DNA from: Clostridia bacterium
GTDB lineage: Bacteria > Bacillota > Clostridia > Oscillospirales > Acutalibacteraceae
Length of the DNA stretch: 5,080 nt
NCBI GenBank assembly: GCA_900767025.1
Contig: CAAFXS010000065.1
Coordinates: 1-5,080, forward strand
Direction of reading: 5' to 3'
Shown here one piece after another: positions 1-3,782 of the stretch; within the stretch, counting starts at the first letter, position 1; each line of letters opens with the position of its first letter. Below the pieces are notes generated by a model, which worked only from the letters and a program-made list of their open reading frames with translations, was not told where the DNA came from and made no database searches. The translations under genes and the position numbers were made by a program.

Positions 1-109
1 ATTGCGTCATCTGACTCTGATTCAACCACACCGTTTCGTTTTCAAACGGAACCGACAAGCTTACGGATTTGTCTTCGCTCTCAAATAAAACAAGCTCTTT
101 TTCTGCCAT
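1..109 (-). CDS. RhuM-family protein, N-terminal fragment (runs off the left edge)
   Basis: Only the first 36 codons are in the window, beginning MAEKELVLFESEDKSVSL and containing the segment VPFENETVWLNQSQMTQ. The pattern of a short acidic start, a small beta segment and then 'ETVWLNQSQMTQ' is typical of the N-terminus of the virulence RhuM family, whose members are usually about 330 residues and carry a helix-turn-helix-like N-terminal DNA-binding region. The molecular function of the family is not settled; members are often found near mobile elements and defence or toxin-antitoxin loci. The start is supported by an AGAGAGG ribosome-binding sequence five bases upstream of ATG, a strong promoter and a palindrome over the -10 box. 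It is transcribed leftward, away from the rest of the window. Family assignment rests on a short N-terminal match; a Fic-linked or other KilA-N-like DNA-binding protein is the alternative. Confidence 0.7.
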   Translation of the reverse strand, partial: MAEKELVLFESEDKSVSLSVPFENETVWLNQSQMTQ

Positions 110-119
110 AGCAACCTCT

Positions 120-139
120 CTTATACTGTATAGTATAAG
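120..139. promoter_or_regulatory. Palindromic candidate operator over the RhuM-gene -10 box
   Basis: The perfect inverted repeat CTTATACT-GTAT-AGTATAAG (8-bp arms, 4-bp centre) covers the -10 box (132-137) and the likely transcription start. A palindrome in this place is typical of a repressor site. Autoregulation by the RhuM-family product, which has a predicted DNA-binding N-terminus, is a reasonable inference but unproven. Confidence 0.5.
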
Positions 140-160
140 TCATAAAAGGCGGTTTGACAA
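132..160 (-). promoter_or_regulatory. Sigma70-type promoter of the RhuM-family gene
   Basis: On the minus strand, TTGTCA (160-155) is separated by exactly 17 bases from TATACT (137-132). These match the consensus at 5 of 6 positions each with ideal spacing. The predicted start of transcription lies about 15-20 bases upstream of the ATG at 109. Confidence 0.7.
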
Positions 161-448
161 GTAAAATATACAAAATTGTTTATAAAATTATACCGGGTAA
201 ATGGCAGTTCATATTTTCGTGCAACTTCTATTTTGTTTTATGGGCGGTACCTGCCGTGCGGCAGGTCGGGCTTTGCGGGGTTCCGCTATCGCTTCATTGC
301 TTCGTTCTGGTGGTTTCGACAAGCTCAACCACCGCCACTTCGCAACAGCCTTGCAGGCTGCCCCTACAATCCCTACCGCATTATGAGATTGTTTACACAT
401 TACTCAGCGCTGACTGTACACAGAACATGTAGATTCTTTCTAAGGTCA
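150..448. other. Intergenic region without a convincing gene; GC-rich inverted-repeat cluster
   Basis: About 300 bases lie between the RhuM-gene promoter and the stop of the next gene. The flanks are AT-rich, but 241-385 is markedly GC-rich and full of short hairpins: ACCTGCC/GGCAGGT (249-255, 260-266), GGTGGTT/AACCACC (309-315, 327-333), CAGCC/GGCTG (346-350, 356-360), and a TCAGCGCTGA palindrome near 407. Small open frames in all directions here lack ribosome-binding sites and look like translated repeats. It reads as a repeat island, possibly a former insertion site. Confidence 0.6.
309..333. repeat. Dispersed REP-like repeat, copy 1
   Basis: The sequence GGTTTCGACAAGCTCAACCA (312-331) matches 18 of 20 bases of 4411-4430. 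It is flanked by GGTGGTT/AACCACC arms that can form a hairpin. Similar 'TTTCGACAAGCTCAACC' elements are scattered between genes in many bacterial genomes, including treponemes (from memory). It has no coding role here. Confidence 0.6.
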
Positions 449-970
449 TTAAAAAACACACTGAAAAATAAATTTTATTAATTCTATAATGCTTAATCCT
501 AGGATAAAAGAAATAAGATTTATTCTGAATGAAATTCTGTCAAGGGTATTTCGTGAATGCCAATAAAATTCAAACGCATTGGATTTAGAAAGTACAAGCT
601 CAACCATGTCCTCGCTATTTCTGTTTTTTTGCAATATAGTTTTAGCATCATTATCAAGATACAAAATGTCCTTTGTTTTAACCCCATACCCCAAATAATC
701 CGTGGTTATTCCATACCAACGGCGATATACTTTCTTGCCAGTTTCCTTTGAAGTGATTTTTATATATCTGGAATCTACTCCGCTTTCTTTTATGTGTTTT
801 CCGCAAATTTCTTTGTATAAATTTGTAGATGTAAACACATCAGAATGACGGCTTTCTGAATTAACTGCTTTATAAATTCTATCTAGAATTTTAAATTCAA
901 TGGAGTTAAGTTCTTTTGGTTTTTCAGGATTTGTATATTCAAACTTTGTCTTGATATAAAATTTTGACAT
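449..970 (-). CDS. Hypothetical 173-aa protein with one C-terminal membrane helix
   Basis: I do not recognise this protein. It begins MSKFYIKTKFEYTNPEKPKE. Residues about 1-145 are charged and hydrophilic, with helical stretches such as LNSIEFKILDRIYKAV (21-36), and could form a small globular or winged-helix-like cytoplasmic domain. Residues about 148-170 (FRINLISFILGLSIIELIKF) form one predicted membrane helix, which would make it a tail-anchored or single-pass protein. The start is supported by AAGGA seven bases upstream of ATG. Codons are strongly AT-biased compared with the lipoprotein upstream, hinting at separate acquisition. It follows the orphan variable-repeat fragment on the same strand, but it is not similar in length or pattern to known DGR accessory proteins such as Avd (about 125 residues, a four-helix bundle). 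Real-gene confidence is good; the function is unknown. Confidence 0.7.
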   Translation of the reverse strand: MSKFYIKTKFEYTNPEKPKELNSIEFKILDRIYKAVNSESRHSDVFTSTNLYKEICGKHIKESGVDSRYIKITSKETGKKVYRRWYGITTDYLGYGVKTKDILYLDNDAKTILQKNRNSEDMVELVLSKSNAFEFYWHSRNTLDRISFRINLISFILGLSIIELIKFIFQCVF

Positions 971-984
971 TTTGTTATCCTTCT

Positions 985-1020
985 CCCCACAGTTCTACAG
1001 TTATCCGCAAAACTGTGGGG
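985..1020. repeat. 10-bp perfect inverted repeat upstream of the 173-aa gene
   Basis: CCCCACAGTT (985-994) and AACTGTGGGG (1011-1020) are perfect complements around a 16-base loop. In the minus-strand mRNA the hairpin would end 14 bases before the ATG at 970, directly against the AAGGA ribosome-binding site. It lacks a following T-run in the minus direction, so a simple terminator is unlikely. A leader hairpin affecting translation, or a protein-binding site, are the alternatives. Confidence 0.55.
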
Positions 1021-1039
1021 CTTGTTGTATTCCTTATTA

Positions 1040-1045
1040 AGTATA
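1040..1045 (-). promoter_or_regulatory. Possible -10 box for the 173-aa gene
   Basis: TATACT on the minus strand (1045-1040) lies in AT-rich DNA just after the stop of the orphan variable-repeat fragment. No good -35 box sits 16-18 bases upstream, so this is a weak call. If used, the transcript would carry the 985-1020 hairpin in its leader. Confidence 0.25.
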
Positions 1046-1078
1046 TTTTAGTCGGTTTCTTTACTCCGCGATGACCGT

Positions 1079-1177
1079 GCGCACAACACGGAAACCAAGG
1101 AAGTAGAAGCGGTAGTTCGGGTAGTAGCTGTACCGATAAGACACGGCACAGTCAGAAGCATTGTTGTTCCAAGAGCC
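1079..1177 (-). repeat. DGR-type variable repeat copy 2 (VR2)
   Basis: Aligned with 1545-1646, the constant codons (GGSW, AS, CAVS, R, YYP, R, GFRVVR) are conserved, while the variable codons read N, gap, N, D, Y, Y, S, N, Y, F, Y, F, L in order. Every variable codon ends in C or T, and both templates for such codons (AAC, AAT) would give exactly these residues by changing the first two bases. It shares 17 identical bases (GGTTTCCGTGTTGTGCG) with VR1 at the 3' end, where DGR cDNA synthesis starts. It lacks the 8-bp hairpin that follows VR1. Confidence 0.75.
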
Positions 1178-1183
1178 ACCGCG

Positions 1184-1223
1184 CAAGTTTTTATAAAAAA
1201 AACTTGGTAAGCTCTGCGACTTT
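1184..1223. other. 40-bp insert with 9-bp hairpin inside the orphan copy
   Basis: Compared with the intact gene, 40 bases replace a single codon between 'GSNRV' and 'RGGSW'. One edge of the insert is a perfect inverted repeat CAAGTTTTT-ATAAA-AAAAACTTG (1184-1192, 1198-1206). The insert shifts the frame and introduces a stop. It is too short for an insertion sequence and may instead mark the junction at which a variable-repeat segment was joined to non-coding DNA. Confidence 0.55.
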
Positions 1224-1295
1224 GACGCGGTTAGAACCGGAAGCCGCGCCGGTCTGCACCTTTTTATTCGGACTGCCTTTTTATTTTTTATGCGA

Positions 1296-1390
1296 CCGCG
1301 CCAAAAGGCGCGGCACTCAAAAAAACAATTTACTCCACCGCCTTTATGTGCCGCTTTAAGTTGCACCGGCGGTTCCGTTAATTGTTTTTT
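1296..1390. repeat. Short hairpin plus long imperfect palindrome
   Basis: CCGCGCC-AAAA-GGCGCGG (1296-1302, 1307-1313) is a perfect 7-bp hairpin. It is followed by a longer imperfect palindrome: AAAAAACAATT (ending 1330) pairs with AATTGTTTTTT (1380-1390), then AC with GT, a TCC/TCC internal loop, and ACCGCC (1337-1342) with GGCGGT (1368-1373). The region has no coding evidence. Confidence 0.55.
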
Positions 1391-1456
1391 AGCCCTGCGA
1401 GTTTTGTTTTCAAAACTCGTTAGCAAGGCAAAGCCTTGCTACTAGGGCTTTTTTTT
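1391..1456 (+). terminator. Branched (cloverleaf-like) structure ending in T8, terminator-like on the plus strand
   Basis: An outer stem AGCCCT (1391-1396)/AGGGCT (1444-1449) encloses two perfect hairpins: CGAGTTTTG-TTTT-CAAAACTCG (1398-1419) and TAGCAAGGC-AAA-GCCTTGCTA (1421-1441). Eight T residues follow at 1449-1456, which suits intrinsic termination of plus-strand (antisense) transcription. No plus-strand gene ends here, so it could instead be the 3' end of a small RNA or a structured repeat. On the minus strand it is followed by A residues and would not terminate the lipoprotein transcript. Confidence 0.45.
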
Positions 1457-1481
1457 AAATTTATTTAGAACTGGACCCGCA

Positions 1482-1499
1482 CTTCCGCGCAAGCGGAAG
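1482..1499. repeat. 7-bp perfect hairpin downstream of the lipoprotein gene
   Basis: CTTCCGC-GCAA-GCGGAAG forms a stable hairpin with a GCAA (GNRA-type) loop on the plus strand. No T-run follows in either direction, so it is not a classical terminator. It lies about 35 bases past the lipoprotein stop. Confidence 0.5.
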
Positions 1500-1523
1500 A
1501 TTTTAATAATTTCCTTACAGAGC

Positions 1524-1543
1524 CAGCCAACGCTAGTTGGCTG
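1524..1543. promoter_or_regulatory. Candidate DGR target-site hairpin/cruciform with the stop codon in its loop
   Basis: CAGCCAAC-GCTA-GTTGGCTG is a perfect 8-bp-stem, 4-base-loop palindrome starting two bases after the last residue of the variable repeat. The TAG stop of the lipoprotein occupies three of the four loop bases. DGR targets of the Bordetella phage BPP-1 type need just such a hairpin immediately downstream of the variable repeat for efficient homing; there the stem sequence is free but the loop matters. No T-run follows on the coding strand, which argues against a terminator. The orphan copy lacks this element. Confidence 0.6.
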
Positions 1544-3623
1544 AACGCACAACACGGAAACCGCAGTTGAAGTAGCGGATGAACGGGTAGTAGTTGTTCC
1601 GGTTAGACACGGCACAGTAGGAAGCACCGTCGTCGTTCCAAGAGCCGCCACGCCGCACGCGGGCAGAACCAGAAGACGCGCCGGTGTCGGCGGTGCTGCT
1701 GCTTACAGTGCCGTTCCAGTCGTAACACCATTCATACACGTTTCCGCTCATGTCGTAAAGTCCGTAGCCGTTTGCCTTCTTTGTCTTTACTTCTCTTGAA
1801 CCTGTATCATTTGTATTTGTTATATACCATGCTACATCACCTACAGTATTGCTTCCTGCATAAGTGTAGTTCTCGCCTCCTCTTGCAAGCCATTCCCATT
1901 CTGCTTCTGTTGGTAAGCGGTAACCGTCGGCTTCTTTGTCATAAGTCAGTTCATCCCATGTACTGTTCCTGGATGATGGTCCGCAGTATCCGTTTGTAGC
2001 ATTTCCGACTATTCCGCTCCATTTTGCAGGATCTGTTTCTTCTCCAATCTTATAGGCAGGGGTCAGACATTCGTCAATTGAACGCAGGTTACAGTAAACT
2101 ATTGCATCGTACCAGTTTACATCATAAGCCGGATAGTTATCTCCATCTCCATATCTTGAACTTGGACTTGATGAACCGTACTTACAGTATTTTTCGTATT
2201 CTGCCTGGGTTACTTCGTGGTCGCATACATACATATCAGGAATTGTAATGCTTCTTTCGCTTACAAATACATCTGAAGTCGGTGTCCATTCTTCTTTTCC
2301 TGTAATGGTGGTTCCCGTTACTTCCACAAAGCCTTCTGGGCAGTTTCTTACGGCATTTACATATACTTTGCGTCTGTATTCTCCACTCTTGTTTCCAAGT
2401 TCATCATAAGTTACAAAGGTATAAGTGTAGTATGCCTTTGCTCCATCTATGCCGCTGAAGGTGTTGTTTAAAGTTCCTTTATTTACGGTTATAGCCTGGC
2501 TTGGTTCGCTGTCACTTGTTCCGTCATTAGTTGTATAGGTTATGTCTACATGGTGGTAGTCTGCGTCGCCTGGTTCTGTCCAGTTTATAATTATAGGAGA
2601 TAACTCACTGGAATAAACTGCATTTGTTACTTTTACATTTCCCGGTGGAGTAAAGTCAAAGTTGTCTATGGTTATCTGCTCGGCTTCTTCACGACCTGCT
2701 TCGTCTATGGCGGCTACGGTGTATGTGCCGTTTGCACTTTCGTCGGTTGCAGTTATGTCAAAAGTCCATACAGCATTGTCATCGCTTACGGTTGCTTCTG
2801 CTGCATCTTCATCTGCAAGGAGTATTTTTGCATTAATGGAACCTCTTTTTTTCCAGACTACTTTTTTTACGCTGCTTGCCGTTGTTATGTTTGCAGTTAC
2901 CGTTACTTTTGTGTTGCTCTTGTTTCCTGTGTAGCCGTTTTCCTGTGGTACGGATGCTTTAAGCTCAATTTTTAAAGGTTCGCCTGCGCTTTCTACAGTC
3001 TTTTCTTTGATGCTTACCGTTGCAACGCTTACAGGGCTATTTTCTATTCCTGTTTTAATTGCAATTGCTTTTACTGTAGCATCTTTTGTAAACTCTACAG
3101 CTTCGCTGTATTTTGTGCTTTCTGCTGTTGGCTCTTTGCCGTCTGTAGTGTAGTAAATTACTGCCTCTTTTGTAGCCGTTGCCATCGTTACTTTTACGCT
3201 ATTTTCTGTTGCCTGTGATGTAAATGTTACGGCTGAGCAATAAATTTTGTCTACATATTCCGTTTTAATTTCAACAATTTTCTTTTCTTTGATGCTGATC
3301 GTTGCAACGCTTACAGGACTGTTTTCTATTCCTGTTTTAACGGCAATTGCCTTTACTGTTACGTCGGTTGTAAACTCTACAGGCTTGCTGTATTTTGTGC
3401 TTTCTGCAGTCGGAGCTGTTCCGTCTGTAGTGTAGTAGATTGCAGCTCCTTCTGTAGAAGTTTCCATCGTTACCTTTACGCCGTCTTCTGTTGCCTTTGA
3501 TGTAAATGTTACGGCTGAGCAGTAGGTTTTGTCCTTCCATTCTGTGTCCGTCTTACAACCGAACGCCGTAAGTGCCATTACCATTGCCGAAATTACGGCA
3601 AGCAATTTGATTTTGTTCTTCAT
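1533..3623 (-). CDS. TvpA-like variable surface lipoprotein: chitobiase-type repeats, Ig/Fn3-like regions and FGE/C-type-lectin-fold domain with DGR variable repeat
   Basis: The frame is open from 3635 (700 residues), but GGAGG lies five bases before the ATG at 3623, so a 696-residue product is preferred. Numbering here is from 3635. Residues 5-27 are a lipoprotein signal (KNKIKLL, hydrophobic core, ALTAFGC) with lipid attachment at C27 and a relaxed, spirochaete-like lipobox. Two CHB_HEX_C-type repeats follow at about 36-118 and 130-212 (YYTTDG, PTAESTKYS, KTGIENSPVSVAT), then an Ig-like region (about 221-328), an Fn3-like region (about 330-428), and an FGE-sulfatase-type domain (431-697) with EVTQAEYEKYC, NWYDAIVYCN, GYRLPTEAEWEW, GLYDMSGNVYEWCYDW, RGGSW and GFRVVR. 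Of the FGE cysteine pair only the second (C674) is kept, so oxidase activity is unlikely; ligand binding as in T. denticola TvpA is inferred. Residues 667-691 are the diversified segment. It is predicted to be exposed at the cell surface on a stalk. Confidence 0.85.
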   Translation of the reverse strand: MKNKIKLLAVISAMVMALTAFGCKTDTEWKDKTYCSAVTFTSKATEDGVKVTMETSTEGAAIYYTTDGTAPTAESTKYSKPVEFTTDVTVKAIAVKTGIENSPVSVATISIKEKKIVEIKTEYVDKIYCSAVTFTSQATENSVKVTMATATKEAVIYYTTDGKEPTAESTKYSEAVEFTKDATVKAIAIKTGIENSPVSVATVSIKEKTVESAGEPLKIELKASVPQENGYTGNKSNTKVTVTANITTASSVKKVVWKKRGSINAKILLADEDAAEATVSDDNAVWTFDITATDESANGTYTVAAIDEAGREEAEQITIDNFDFTPPGNVKVTNAVYSSELSPIIINWTEPGDADYHHVDITYTTNDGTSDSEPSQAITVNKGTLNNTFSGIDGAKAYYTYTFVTYDELGNKSGEYRRKVYVNAVRNCPEGFVEVTGTTITGKEEWTPTSDVFVSERSITIPDMYVCDHEVTQAEYEKYCKYGSSSPSSRYGDGDNYPAYDVNWYDAIVYCNLRSIDECLTPAYKIGEETDPAKWSGIVGNATNGYCGPSSRNSTWDELTYDKEADGYRLPTEAEWEWLARGGENYTYAGSNTVGDVAWYITNTNDTGSREVKTKKANGYGLYDMSGNVYEWCYDWNGTVSSSTADTGASSGSARVRRGGSWNDDGASYCAVSNRNNYYPFIRYFNCGFRVVRSAN
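1545..1646 (-). repeat. DGR-type variable repeat copy 1 (VR1) at the 3' end of the lipoprotein gene
   Basis: This encodes GSW then the variable stretch N667-C691 and GFRVVR. Its variable codons are AAC, GAC, GAC, GGT, TAC, AAC, AAC, AAC, TTC, ATC, TAC, TTC, AAC, TGC, interleaved with constant AS, CAVS, R, P, R. All variable codons are NNY and all can arise from AAC or AAT by changing the first two bases. The position at the extreme C-terminus of an FGE-fold protein is the usual one for DGR targets. Confidence 0.8.
3000..3248 (-). repeat. Chitobiase-type repeat unit 2 (internal duplication)
   Basis: Residues 130-212 repeat residues 36-118 with a period of 94 residues (282 bp). Both contain YCSAVTFTS, YYTTDG, PTAESTKYS and KTGIENSPVSVAT. 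High similarity at the DNA level suggests recent tandem duplication or ongoing recombination between the units. Confidence 0.75.
3282..3530 (-). repeat. Chitobiase-type repeat unit 1 (internal duplication)
   Basis: This is the first copy of the 94-residue repeat, immediately after the lipidated cysteine. Such CHB_HEX_C-like modules often act as spacers or carbohydrate-associated beta-sandwiches in extracellular proteins. Here they probably lift the variable domain away from the membrane. Confidence 0.75.
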
Positions 3624-3660
3624 CATTTCCTCCATAAAATCCTAAAATTCTCTGAAAATT

Positions 3661-3689
3661 ATTCTAACACCGCAAGTTTTATCTGTAAT
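3661..3689 (-). promoter_or_regulatory. Promoter of the variable lipoprotein gene
   Basis: On the minus strand ATTACA (3689-3684) is separated by 17 bases from TAGAAT (3666-3661), with 4/6 and 5/6 matches to the sigma70 consensus. Transcription would begin near 3654, giving a leader of about 30 bases before the preferred ATG. One arm of the intergenic inverted repeat (3694-3703) lies just upstream of the -35 box, a position suitable for an activator. Confidence 0.5.
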
Positions 3690-3693
3690 CAGT

Positions 3694-3743
3694 GAAAACT
3701 CACCAGAAAAGCCGTGATTCGGGTAAAATTTTTGTGAGTTTTC
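3694..3743. promoter_or_regulatory. Split 10-bp inverted repeat between divergent promoters (candidate operator pair)
   Basis: GAAAACTCAC (3694-3703) and GTGAGTTTTC (3734-3743) are perfect inverted complements, 40 bp from centre to centre (about four helical turns). The first arm lies directly upstream of the lipoprotein -35 box. The second overlaps the candidate -35 of the response-regulator gene. This suits a regulator that binds both arms, controlling both genes together; the adjacent NarL-type regulator is the obvious candidate but this is inference. Confidence 0.45.
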
Positions 3744-3759
3744 TCTATATATTTATGTT
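3732..3759 (+). promoter_or_regulatory. Weak candidate promoter of the response-regulator gene
   Basis: TTGTGA (3732-3737), a 16-base spacer and TATGTT (3754-3759) give 4/6 matches in each box. TATATA-like sequence nearby gives alternatives. The weakness of the match and the overlap with an operator arm suggest regulated expression. Confidence 0.3.
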
Positions 3760-3782
3760 GTCAGATGGGGTAAAATGTAAAA

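Larger units (their letters stand above)
1061..1253 (-). pseudogene. Broken second copy of the variable lipoprotein C-terminus (orphan variable repeat, VR2)
   Basis: Minus-strand translation gives TGAASGSNRV (1253-1224), homologous to TGASSGSARV of the intact lipoprotein. A 40-base insert (1184-1223) then shifts the frame and adds a TAA, after which the reading resumes as RGGSWNNNASDCAVSYRYSY and ends ...FLGFRVVRTVIAE with TAA at 1061. No homology to the lipoprotein is visible upstream of about 1253, so this is a C-terminal fragment. A 121-residue frame from an ATG at 1426 covers the repeat, but its start lies in a hairpin without a ribosome-binding site and its first ~80 residues look non-coding. 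The variable repeat proper is 1079-1177 (99 bp against 102 bp in the intact gene). It differs from the intact copy at NNY codons, the mark of DGR mutagenesis, while constant codons are nearly unchanged. It could be decayed, or a secondary homing target. Confidence 0.75.

Noticed and set aside
154..159. Plus-strand promoter beginning TTGACA
   Set aside because: A perfect -35 box, but no acceptable -10 at 16-18 bases and no plus-strand gene follows.
154..481. Four small overlapping open frames (three plus, one minus) in the left intergenic region
   Set aside because: They overlap each other, lack ribosome-binding sites, and their sequence is that of inverted and dispersed repeats.
1079..1177. 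Orphan copy as the DGR template repeat
   Set aside because: A template should have A at the variable positions; this copy has TAC, TTC, AGC, GAC and CTT there.
1061..1426. Functional 121-residue protein ending in the variable repeat
   Set aside because: The start codon lies in a hairpin without a ribosome-binding site, the first ~80 residues derive from structured repeats, and lipoprotein homology upstream of the insert is in another frame.
1391..1456. Integron attC-like recombination site
   Set aside because: The folded shape is suggestive, but no RYYYAAC/GTTRRRY core pair is present and there are no cassette genes or integrase.
1524..1543. Intrinsic terminator of the lipoprotein gene
   Set aside because: No T-run follows on the minus strand, and the stop codon lies inside the loop.
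1533..3635. Active formylglycine-generating enzyme or sulfatase-maturation factor
   Set aside because: The first active-site cysteine is missing, the protein is a lipoprotein with stalk modules, and no sulfatase is nearby.
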